In this document: positions 1-5,362 of the stretch, in pieces | Numbering within the stretch: the first letter of the stretch is position 1 | Layout of the letters: every line of letters begins with the position of its first letter | Source of the DNA: Roseburia sp. | GTDB lineage: Bacteria > Bacillota > Clostridia > Lachnospirales > Lachnospiraceae | Reading direction: 5' to 3' | NCBI GenBank assembly: GCA_017626625.1 | Contig: JAGAIK010000507.1 | Span: 1 to 6,058 of the forward strand | Length of the DNA: 6,058 bases | Translations under genes and position numbers: made by a program | Notes under the pieces: generated by a model | The model's input: only the letters and a program-made list of their open reading frames with translations | What the model was told of the DNA's origin: nothing | Databases searched by the model: none

Positions 1-806
1 CAGAGCACGCCTACCTTTTCGTCCGGCGCCGCCTTGCGCACTACCTTTGCCCCGCTCTCCCTGCCATAGGCAATGGTGGCTCCCACAAAGACCGAGTCGG
101 CAATCCGCTGTAAGCAGTTATCCACCGCAAATACATTAATCCACTCGATTCCCCGCTCCTTAATATCGGAAAGCAGCCCTGCCTTTACCATGGAACTGAA
201 CCAGCCGCCGTTGCCGTTTGGAGACATCGCCACCTTTGAGGGGCTCTCCACATACACCCTGCCCTGGTAATCACACGCCGGAACCATCTCCTGAACGAAG
301 AATTTTACCGCCTCCTTCGGATAACCAAAGTAATCATGGGCTTCAAAAAATGCTGTCGTGTCATCATGGTTGATATTGCTGGTCATGATATAAAGAGGAA
401 CGGCTGTCCCCGCCTCATCCGTCACGTCCATCAGGTTTCGCATGAGCTGCTCAAACAGGTACAGCTCCCGGTGAATGCCGATATTCAAAGTTCCCTTGGG
501 CTTGTCTAAGCCAAGGCGGGTTCCCTGACCCCCTGCAAGGAGCACTGCCCCCACCTTGCCCTGGCGTATCGCCTCCAAGCCGATTTTTTTAAACTCTTCC
601 CCGCGGGCACGGATTTCCTCCAGTTCCACCGCCTCAAGGGGAGCAAACACTCCCCGCTCATTGACGGTCTCCTTCCTCTCAATGTGCTCTAAAATGCTAA
701 AGTCAATGTCCGCAAGGGCTTTCTCTAACGTTTCCCTCTCCTGCGGCGTACCTTTTTCCATTGCCGCCCTGAGGTAGCACTGATTCTTATCCTCTAAAAT
801 GTTCAC
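1..806 (-). CDS. UDPGP-family nucleotide-sugar pyrophosphorylase (UAP1-like), 3' end cut off by window edge
   Basis: Likely transfers UMP from UTP to a sugar 1-phosphate (glucose-1-P or N-acetylhexosamine-1-P) in the cytoplasm, giving a UDP-sugar for cell-wall or polysaccharide synthesis. 268 residues are visible; family members are usually about 400 or more, so the C-terminal part lies outside. Residues 1-80 are a helical leader. The nucleotide-binding loop LLAGGQGTRLGLDKPKG is at 89-105. MSPNGNGGWF at 194-203 matches the family's P-(D/N)-G-N-G-G uridine/sugar-binding motif. VFAVDN at 225-230 followed by ADSVFVG matches the family's VDN segment. These motifs fit the eukaryote-type UDPGP/UAP fold rather than the GalU or GlmU types. 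The start is GTG, chosen because an in-frame TAA (the upstream gene's stop) lies six codons before it and GGGGG sits 8 nt upstream; Met16 is a weaker alternative. It is the last visible gene of the minus-strand operon. The exact sugar substrate cannot be told from this part. Confidence 0.9.
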   Translation of the reverse strand, partial: MNILEDKNQCYLRAAMEKGTPQERETLEKALADIDFSILEHIERKETVNERGVFAPLEAVELEEIRARGEEFKKIGLEAIRQGKVGAVLLAGGQGTRLGLDKPKGTLNIGIHRELYLFEQLMRNLMDVTDEAGTAVPLYIMTSNINHDDTTAFFEAHDYFGYPKEAVKFFVQEMVPACDYQGRVYVESPSKVAMSPNGNGGWFSSMVKAGLLSDIKERGIEWINVFAVDNCLQRIADSVFVGATIAYGRESGAKVVRKAAPDEKVGVL

Positions 807-814
807 TAAAAAAT

Positions 815-819
815 CCCCC
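815..819 (-). promoter_or_regulatory. Ribosome binding site deciding the GTG start of the pyrophosphorylase
   Basis: The minus strand reads GGGGG here, 8 nt before GTG at 806-804. It lies within the 15-nt gap after the stop of the 76-aa frame, so the GTG start is favoured over the internal ATG (Met16) and translation may be coupled to the upstream frame. Confidence 0.6.
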
Positions 820-821
820 TT

Positions 822-1052
822 TTATTTTCGCTCTATGGATACCCCGGTCAAAATCTCTCCTTCTCCGTTTTGATATACAATATGCACTTTATCCTCTACG
901 TTCAAAATCGTTGCAATGGGATATTCTCTTCCATTTATTATATAATAGACTGCCTCATCTTGCAAACGGATAAAATAGCAGGTGTCCCCCTCCATGACAG
1001 CGGAGCGGATTTCTGCAATTCTTCCCGTGGTTTCTAACTCTTCCTGAGGCAT
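822..1052 (-). CDS. 76-aa frame: probable detached C-terminal domain of the upstream membrane-anchored protein
   Basis: The product is small and soluble-looking, with alternating hydrophobic residues suggesting a small beta-barrel, perhaps OB-like (TGRIAEIRSAV, then TCYFIRL, YYIING, ATILNV, KVHIVY). No catalytic motif is visible. It may not be an independent gene. Its frame is the same as that of the gene upstream (1107-2429), and the DNA back to that gene's TAG (1109-1107) is 18 open sense codons with coding-like content. The putative ATG at 1052 has GGAGG only 2 nt before it, too close for efficient initiation. The simplest reading is that an ancestral protein of about 535 residues is interrupted by the TAG, by mutation or readthrough. 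Translation from this ATG as a separate subunit remains possible. It ends 15 nt before the pyrophosphorylase start. I do not recognise a named function. Confidence 0.6.
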   Translation of the reverse strand: MPQEELETTGRIAEIRSAVMEGDTCYFIRLQDEAVYYIINGREYPIATILNVEDKVHIVYQNGEGEILTGVSIERK

Positions 1053-1109
1053 TTCCTCCGGGGTCTGTGCCAGCCCGTTTTTCAGAAGCTGCGCCGCATA
1101 ATTCTCCTA
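1053..1109 (-). other. In-frame TAG plus 18-codon open linker joining the two halves
   Basis: Starting at the TAG (1109-1107), the minus strand reads on in the same frame as ENYAAQLLKNGLAQTPEE and then directly into the Met of the 76-aa frame. The stretch is helix-forming and uses codons like its neighbours. It belongs to neither of the two frames as conventionally called, yet looks like real protein-coding sequence. This is the main evidence that the two frames were, or are, one gene. Confidence 0.7.
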
Positions 1110-2429
1110 GCATTCCTCCACGGTGCTGCCCACCGCCACAATCTGGTACTGGCTGACATTTACCATGGCATACATTTTCACCAGTTGGGAGGCATCCTTT
1201 AACGCCATAAAATAAGTAGGTTCATCACCGATATTCAGCAAAATCGGGAAGGTAGACTGATAGTTATACTGCTGCACCGCACCCTGCGCAGACTTCATAC
1301 CGGAGGCTTCATTTGCCCCGGCGCAGACATAATAACGCGTGTCCTTGGTGCGCTGGTTGACTAAAATAAATCCCAGGTTGCTTTCGTCCCCGCCCACAGA
1401 AGTAATTCCGGTGTAAACCCAGACGTCATCATCTTTCGCAATATAATTGTAGCCGCTGGTGGATTCGGTACAGCCGCTCTGCCCCAAAATGGAGTTCCAG
1501 AAGCCGTTCTGATATTTTCCGTAATAGTCGTACTGCTCTAAAATCAGCCTTGCGCTGCAGACCCGGTCCACCCAGTTAGGCACTTCCCCGATGTCATAAT
1601 ACTGGCATTCCCCGGTGACCGCATTTACAAGCACTGCCCCTGCCACATCCGTTCCGCCGAATAAGCCGATGGTCTTTTTCACCACCGTGGCGCACCAGTA
1701 GGGCACGCCGTCATCATCCACCTCAAAATTGACATCATAAAACATTTTTGTCGGATATTTAAAACGCAGATAGCGCTCAATATTCCGGTTCAAAGGCTCC
1801 GAGGGCGAATATTTCATTCCCTCCTCTAACCGCTGTACCGTGACCTCCTGTGTTGCCATGTCAATGAGAAGATAGGCGGGAATCCCGTTTTTGCGGTTCT
1901 TAAGCCATTTGATAATATCACCGTAATTTAAGTAGGTGGCACGCACCGGGGTGTCCTGATAATTAATCTGCGCCGACTCGTCATCCACCTCAAACTGGGA
2001 GACCAAATCGGAAAGCTCTCCCATTTTCTTATTGGCAAGGGTGTTTGCCGAAGTCTCGTCCAACATCGGTATCTGTTCCCAGCTTACCTCTTTGACCTCC
2101 TCTGCAAAATCTCCCTGCTTCACATCTAAAAGCTTTGCGTAGGATTTTGCCCGCAGCAGCTCGCTTCCCGCAAGACCGCCAACAACGCTGACCACAAAAC
2201 ACACCGCTACCACCACCACCGGTACCGTGCACTTTTTCAGCAAATGTTTTCCGAACTCCTTAATGCTTTTTGAGCGGAAGCCGGACAAAAGAATACTGCA
2301 AAAACAATAAATCACGCAGAGCAGGTACACAAAGGTGTAAAACTCCGCCGAATGAAAATTTAGCGCCGGGAGTTCTATATAAAAATAGATAAGCCCAAAC
2401 ACTATCGTAACCAGCAAACTGATAAGCAT
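1107..2429 (-). CDS. Membrane-anchored protein with repeated extracellular hairpin units; likely truncated by TAG
   Basis: 440 residues. Three hydrophobic segments at about 2-20, 30-50 and 69-92 anchor it. The rest (about 93-440) is hydrophilic and probably outside the cell. This part holds four units of similar pattern beginning near 186, 266, 354 and 420: a hydrophobic strand (YLLID, VLVNA, FILVN, YAMVN), a turn resembling the D-x-x-T-G-E hairpin of PepSY-like domains, a second strand, then a helix (clear in units 1 and 2). The fourth unit is cut right after its second strand by TAG, and its helix appears to continue in frame beyond the stop. No enzyme motif is visible. I cannot name the family with confidence; similar proteins occur in Lachnospiraceae with vague membrane-protein names. 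ATG at 2429 has AAAGGA 7 nt upstream and lies 26 nt after the YitT stop, so the two are cotranscribed. A scaffold, sensor or envelope role is only a guess. Confidence 0.75.
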   Translation of the reverse strand: MLISLLVTIVFGLIYFYIELPALNFHSAEFYTFVYLLCVIYCFCSILLSGFRSKSIKEFGKHLLKKCTVPVVVVAVCFVVSVVGGLAGSELLRAKSYAKLLDVKQGDFAEEVKEVSWEQIPMLDETSANTLANKKMGELSDLVSQFEVDDESAQINYQDTPVRATYLNYGDIIKWLKNRKNGIPAYLLIDMATQEVTVQRLEEGMKYSPSEPLNRNIERYLRFKYPTKMFYDVNFEVDDDGVPYWCATVVKKTIGLFGGTDVAGAVLVNAVTGECQYYDIGEVPNWVDRVCSARLILEQYDYYGKYQNGFWNSILGQSGCTESTSGYNYIAKDDDVWVYTGITSVGGDESNLGFILVNQRTKDTRYYVCAGANEASGMKSAQGAVQQYNYQSTFPILLNIGDEPTYFMALKDASQLVKMYAMVNVSQYQIVAVGSTVEEC

Positions 2430-2455
2430 ATTTTTTCCTTTCTCTAAACCCTTTT

Positions 2456-3322
2456 TTAGTTGAAACCGCGAAATCCCTTTCCGATGATTTCGCTGCTGTT
2501 GGTGATGGCAATAAATGCGGAGGGCTGGTTTAGCCTGATATAATTCCTAAGCTCCACTGCCTGGCTTCGCTTCATCACCGTCAGTATCACCGTTTTCGGG
2601 TGATGCTCATACGCCCCCTGCGCCTGATAAACCGTTGCGCTCCTTCCCAGATGGTTGGTAATGAAATCACAGATAGGCTCCGGCTCGTTGCAGATGATGG
2701 TAAAATATTTGCAGCGGTTGATGCTTTCAATCACATTGTCCACCACCAGAGATTTTGCCAGCAGTCCGCAGAGGGAACAAAGTCCGGTCTGGGCGTCAAA
2801 GACCAGGCAGGACGCCGCCACAATCCCCATGTCCACCACAAAGAGCGCCGCTCCGATATTGAGCTTTGTATATTTTTTCAGCACCATCGCCACAATATCC
2901 GTACCGCCGCCGGAGGCTCCCACATTAAAAAGGATTGCCGAACTAAACGCCGGTAATACAATGGCATACATCAACTCCAGTACCGGCTCATTGGTGAGAG
3001 CCCGCTCCATGGGAAACCAGATTTCCGCCAATCTTAATCCCAGCGACATCACGACACTGACATAAACCGTTTTCATGCCAAAGCTTTTTCCCAGAAATAA
3101 AAATCCCACCACAAGAAGCGCCATGTTAATAATGAACGTAAGGCTTCCCGGTGTTGCAGGCATGATTGCACTCAAAACAACCGCAATTCCCGTCACTCCG
3201 CCAAAAGAAAAATTGTTAGGGAACTTAAAAACATAAACTCCCACCACCAAAATCAAAGTCGCAACCGTAAGAAGTGCATACTCTTCTAAGGTTCTTTTTA
3301 CTTTTCCTCTGTTCTTAAACAT
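2456..3322 (-). CDS. YitT family membrane protein (YitT_membrane + DUF2179)
   Basis: 288 residues, the usual length for this family. The N-terminal part (about 14-200) holds five or six membrane segments, including 16-33, 60-77, 84-100, 116-133 and 155-175. The glycine-rich NVGASGGGTDI at 133-143 is the family's most conserved signature. The C-terminal cytoplasmic DUF2179 domain (about 205-288) shows YFTIICNEP, a KTVILTVMKR strand at 243-252, an AFIAITNSSEIIGKGF ending, and a helix RSQAVELRNYI between. The family is widespread in Firmicutes, often in several paralogues; its biochemical function is not established, though transport has been suggested. The start is fixed by an in-frame TAG four codons upstream (3334-3332). 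Its ribosome site is poor: AGAGG lies 15 nt before the ATG. It is the first gene of the minus-strand operon, divergent from the transporter. Confidence 0.93.
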   Translation of the reverse strand: MFKNRGKVKRTLEEYALLTVATLILVVGVYVFKFPNNFSFGGVTGIAVVLSAIMPATPGSLTFIINMALLVVGFLFLGKSFGMKTVYVSVVMSLGLRLAEIWFPMERALTNEPVLELMYAIVLPAFSSAILFNVGASGGGTDIVAMVLKKYTKLNIGAALFVVDMGIVAASCLVFDAQTGLCSLCGLLAKSLVVDNVIESINRCKYFTIICNEPEPICDFITNHLGRSATVYQAQGAYEHHPKTVILTVMKRSQAVELRNYIRLNQPSAFIAITNSSEIIGKGFRGFN

Positions 3323-3389
3323 TTTCTTTTTCTACATCCTCTTAGCCCTTTTAGGGTTTCTTCTATAATATAATACAACATACTTTTTC

Positions 3390-3418
3390 AATCTACCACC
3401 CCCTTTTTGCTCTGTCAA
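3390..3418 (-). promoter_or_regulatory. Predicted sigma-A promoter of the minus-strand operon
   Basis: On the minus strand, TTGACA (3418-3413) is a perfect -35 box. A 17-nt spacer separates it from TAGATT (3395-3390), which matches TATAAT at four of six positions. Transcription would start near 3383, leaving a leader of about 60 nt before the YitT gene. Confidence 0.6.
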
Positions 3419-3441
3419 CCGCGCAGAAAAACTTTCCATAC

Positions 3442-3465
3442 TATACAATTTTTCATTTTTGTATA
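3442..3465. repeat. Inverted repeat TATACAA-N10-TTGTATA, possible operator
   Basis: Two perfect 7-bp arms (3442-3448 and 3459-3465) flank a 10-nt T-rich centre. It lies about 24 bp upstream of the YitT -35 box and about 50 bp upstream of the transporter -35 box, where a regulator could act on both promoters. The sequence is so AT-rich that chance is a serious alternative. Confidence 0.3.
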
Positions 3466-3514
3466 AATACTGCTACATTTCCGCTAAAAAATCCTTTTTC
3501 TGACATTTTTTCAG

Positions 3515-3543
3515 TTGACTTTTTACTTTTTTATTCGCATAAT
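3515..3543 (+). promoter_or_regulatory. Predicted sigma-A promoter of the transporter operon
   Basis: TTGACT (3515-3520) matches the -35 consensus at five of six bases, and CATAAT (3538-3543) matches the -10 box at five of six, with the ideal 17-nt spacer. T-rich DNA upstream could act as an UP element. Transcription would start near 3550, giving a leader of about 46 nt with no evident structure. Confidence 0.75.
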
Positions 3544-3580
3544 AAAGGTTTGAAAAAACATGTAATATAAATATGATATC

Positions 3581-3585
3581 GGAGG
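3581..3585 (+). promoter_or_regulatory. Ribosome binding site of the transporter
   Basis: GGAGG lies 10 nt before ATG at 3596 and supports this start, which includes the signal-peptide-like N terminus. Confidence 0.75.
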
Positions 3586-3595
3586 TTAGTGTCAT

Positions 3596-5035
3596 ATGAA
3601 AAAGTTTATTGCTTTTTGCGCAGGCATTCTCACCGCACTTTCCTGCAGTCCATTATCTGTCATGGCTGCGGAATCCGGCTCTGAGAGTACTGCAAGTGTT
3701 CCACTCTGGCTCTGCATCCCATTCGCAGGGCTGTTGCTGTGTATCGCCGTTCTTCCGCTGGTAAAGGCAGAATGGTGGGAGAAAAACCAGCCCATCGCAG
3801 TGGCTGCCTGGTCTCTCCTTTTTATCATCCCCTTTGCCATAAAATACGGTGCGGGAATGGCAGCAGAAACCGTGCTGGAGTGTATTTTAAACGACTACCT
3901 GACTTTTATCGTCCTGTTATTCGGTCTGTTCTGTGTTGCCGGTAACATCACCTTAGAAGGCGACCTGGCAGGTTCCCCGCGGGTAAACGTTATTTTCCTT
4001 GCCATCGGTACGCTTCTTTCAAGCTGTATCGGAACTACCGGAGCAAGTATGCTGATGGTTCGTCCCATGATTAAGATGAACTCCTGGAGAAGAAGAAAAA
4101 GCCATATTATGATTTTCTTCATTTTCCTGATTTCCAATATCGGCGGATGTCTTACCCCCATCGGCGACCCGCCTCTTTTGATGGGATTTATGCGTGGTGT
4201 TCCTTTCTTCTGGAGCCTGCACTTATTCCCGATGCTTCTTTTTAATATGGTGGTTCTTCTTACGGTATTCTACTTTATCGACAAGCGCAATTACCGCAAG
4301 GACATTGCAGCCGGCATGAGACCGGATATCAGCAAACCGGGAACTACCATTCGTTTAGAGGGCGCCCACAATATCATTTTCCTTGTAATGATTGTGGTTG
4401 CCGTTATTTTAAGCGGTTCCCTGCCAAGCCTTCCTGCTTTCCAGGATGCCGCCGGAAATGTGCGGGGCATTCCTTTCGGAGAAGTGGTGCTTGGTTTCCC
4501 ATCCATCATTGAGATTGCCATTATCCTGTTGGCGGCATTTTTGTCCTTCCGCACTTCCAATCCGGAAATCAGGACGAAAAACCACTTTACCTGGGGCGCA
4601 ATCAAAGAGGTTGCGGTGTTATTCATCGGTATTTTCATCACCATGCAGCCTGCCCTTATGATTTTAAAGGCAAAGGGCGGAGACCTTGGCATTACCGAGC
4701 CTTACCAGATGTTCTGGGCTACGGGGCTTTTATCCAGCTTCTTAGACAACACACCGACCTATCTGGTATTTTTGACGACTGCCGGTTCCCTGGGCTTTAC
4801 CGAGGGACTTGTCACAACTGTCGGCACTATCCCGGTACGGATGCTCATTGCCATTTCCTGCGGCGCCGTATTTATGGGAGCCAACACCTACATCGGAAAT
4901 GCACCGAACTTTATGGTAAAATCCATTTCCGACGAGAACGGTATCCGAATGCCGTCTTTCTTCGGATATCTGCTCTGGTCAGTGTCATTTTTAATTCCAG
5001 TGTTCCTGTTGGATATGCTGATATTCTTTTTATAA
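3596..5035 (+). CDS. Ion transporter superfamily protein, NhaD/CitMHS-like (probable sodium:proton antiporter)
   Basis: 479 residues with about 12 membrane segments, so an integral cytoplasmic-membrane carrier. Residues 1-24 look like a cleavable signal peptide (MKK, hydrophobic core, VMA before AES). Segments follow at about 37-56, 67-84, 97-118, 130-147, 170-197, 206-228, 259-275, 302-317, 337-357, 369-390, 411-430 and 454-478. Two inverted-repeat halves of the IT superfamily are suggested by paired signatures: GTTGASMLM (146-154) with SNIGGCLTPIGDPPLL (180-195), and SSFLDNTPTYL (380-390) with GANTYIGNAPNFM (428-440). The N-x-G-x-x-x-x-P-I-G-D-P and D-N-T-P-T motifs are those of this family, which is commonly annotated as sodium:proton antiporter or putative citrate transporter. 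The transported ion or organic anion cannot be decided from sequence. It is the first gene of the plus-strand operon, and its stop is followed immediately by the next gene's ribosome site. Confidence 0.88.
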   Translation: MKKFIAFCAGILTALSCSPLSVMAAESGSESTASVPLWLCIPFAGLLLCIAVLPLVKAEWWEKNQPIAVAAWSLLFIIPFAIKYGAGMAAETVLECILNDYLTFIVLLFGLFCVAGNITLEGDLAGSPRVNVIFLAIGTLLSSCIGTTGASMLMVRPMIKMNSWRRRKSHIMIFFIFLISNIGGCLTPIGDPPLLMGFMRGVPFFWSLHLFPMLLFNMVVLLTVFYFIDKRNYRKDIAAGMRPDISKPGTTIRLEGAHNIIFLVMIVVAVILSGSLPSLPAFQDAAGNVRGIPFGEVVLGFPSIIEIAIILLAAFLSFRTSNPEIRTKNHFTWGAIKEVAVLFIGIFITMQPALMILKAKGGDLGITEPYQMFWATGLLSSFLDNTPTYLVFLTTAGSLGFTEGLVTTVGTIPVRMLIAISCGAVFMGANTYIGNAPNFMVKSISDENGIRMPSFFGYLLWSVSFLIPVFLLDMLIFFL

Positions 5036-5050
5036 GGAGGGAAACCGAAT

Positions 5051-5332
5051 ATGGAAAATACACATGAAAAATGTTTAAAACTGGCAAGACGGATTTATGA
5101 TTTAGACACCAACGTTTACCAGTTGTCGGGTTCCTCTTTGGGCCGTACCTTTAACGGTGATAAGGATTCCCATATTTCAACCCTTGCCACATTGATTTAT
5201 ACTCACCCGCAGGGTCATCTTCTGCGGAGTGAAATCGCCTTAATCGGCAATATGGCGCGTACCATCCGAGACAAGGCGGAGCGCAGCAAAATGATGACGG
5301 AATACAATGAGATTTTAAAGGAAGTCGAGTAA
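5051..5332 (+). CDS. 93-aa conserved-looking protein of unknown function
   Basis: A small, soluble, mostly helical protein with no signal peptide or membrane segment. I do not recognise a family. The N-terminal helix (about 1-17) is followed by a loop with GSSLGRTFNGDKDS (27-40), a hydrophobic STLATLIYTHP stretch (43-53), and a long charged C-terminal helix (about 58-93, including NMARTIRDKAERSKMM). It has a strong ribosome site, GGAGGG at 5036-5041, 9 nt before the ATG and directly after the transporter stop. The downstream kinase frame is in the same phase: only TAA and ten codons separate this gene from the kinase GTG. It might therefore be an N-terminal domain of the kinase that is now separate, or a partner translated by coupling. 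Real coding status is supported by position and ribosome site. Confidence 0.75.
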   Translation: MENTHEKCLKLARRIYDLDTNVYQLSGSSLGRTFNGDKDSHISTLATLIYTHPQGHLLRSEIALIGNMARTIRDKAERSKMMTEYNEILKEVE

Positions 5333-5362
5333 ATTCCCGCTTCTTTCGGTTCCGTAGACATC
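5333..5362 (+). other. Ten open codons linking the 93-aa gene to the kinase in the same frame
   Basis: After the TAA at 5330-5332 the frame stays open as IPASFGSVDI and runs into the kinase GTG at 5363. No GGAGG-like site precedes that GTG; the nearest purine-rich stretch, AAAGGAAG, is about 40 nt upstream inside the 93-aa gene. The segment is either untranslated spacer crossed by reinitiating ribosomes or remnant linker of a fused protein. Confidence 0.4.

Larger units (their letters stand above)
3323..3595. promoter_or_regulatory. Divergent AT-rich intergenic control region
   Basis: This 273-bp stretch separates the start codons of the two divergent operons. It is strongly AT-rich with many T-runs. 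It carries one promoter for each direction, a 7-bp inverted repeat between them (3442-3465), and a short CCCT-TTT-AGGG element (3346-3356) in the YitT leader. I see no structured riboswitch, small RNA or convincing terminator in it. Confidence 0.7.

Noticed and set aside
73..777. Plus-strand open frames at 73-270 and 556-777
   Set aside because: They lie antisense to the clearly recognisable pyrophosphorylase, resemble no family, and lack ribosome sites.
1082..1099. Micro-frame of five codons (MRRSF) behind TAGGAG on the minus strand
   Set aside because: The AGGAG overlapping the TAG is attractive, but the frame ends at once in TGA and lies out of phase with the 76-aa frame. It is probably accidental, though it could affect coupling.
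1107..1109. Genome-wide reassignment of TAG (pyrrolysine-type decoding)
   Set aside because: TAG also ends the kinase-like gene at 6056-6058, at a plausible natural C terminus, and no pyl gene is in the window. A local mutation or occasional readthrough is simpler.
2600..3065. Two overlapping plus-strand frames of 118 and 136 aa
   Set aside because: They are antisense shadows of the YitT gene, whose family motifs are unambiguous.
3346..3356. CCCT-TTT-AGGG hairpin in the YitT leader as terminator or riboswitch element
   Set aside because: A 4-bp stem with a 3-nt loop and no following U-run on the minus strand is too weak to support a function.
3549..3577. Second possible promoter TTTGAA-N17-TATGAT before the transporter
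   Set aside because: Transcription would start at about the GGAGG ribosome site, leaving no usable leader; the upstream TTGACT/CATAAT pair is far better.
3592..4692. Minus-strand frames within the transporter gene (3592-3840, 3895-4161, 4019-4222, 4291-4692)
   Set aside because: They are antisense shadows of a strongly recognised membrane transporter, with no ribosome sites or family features.
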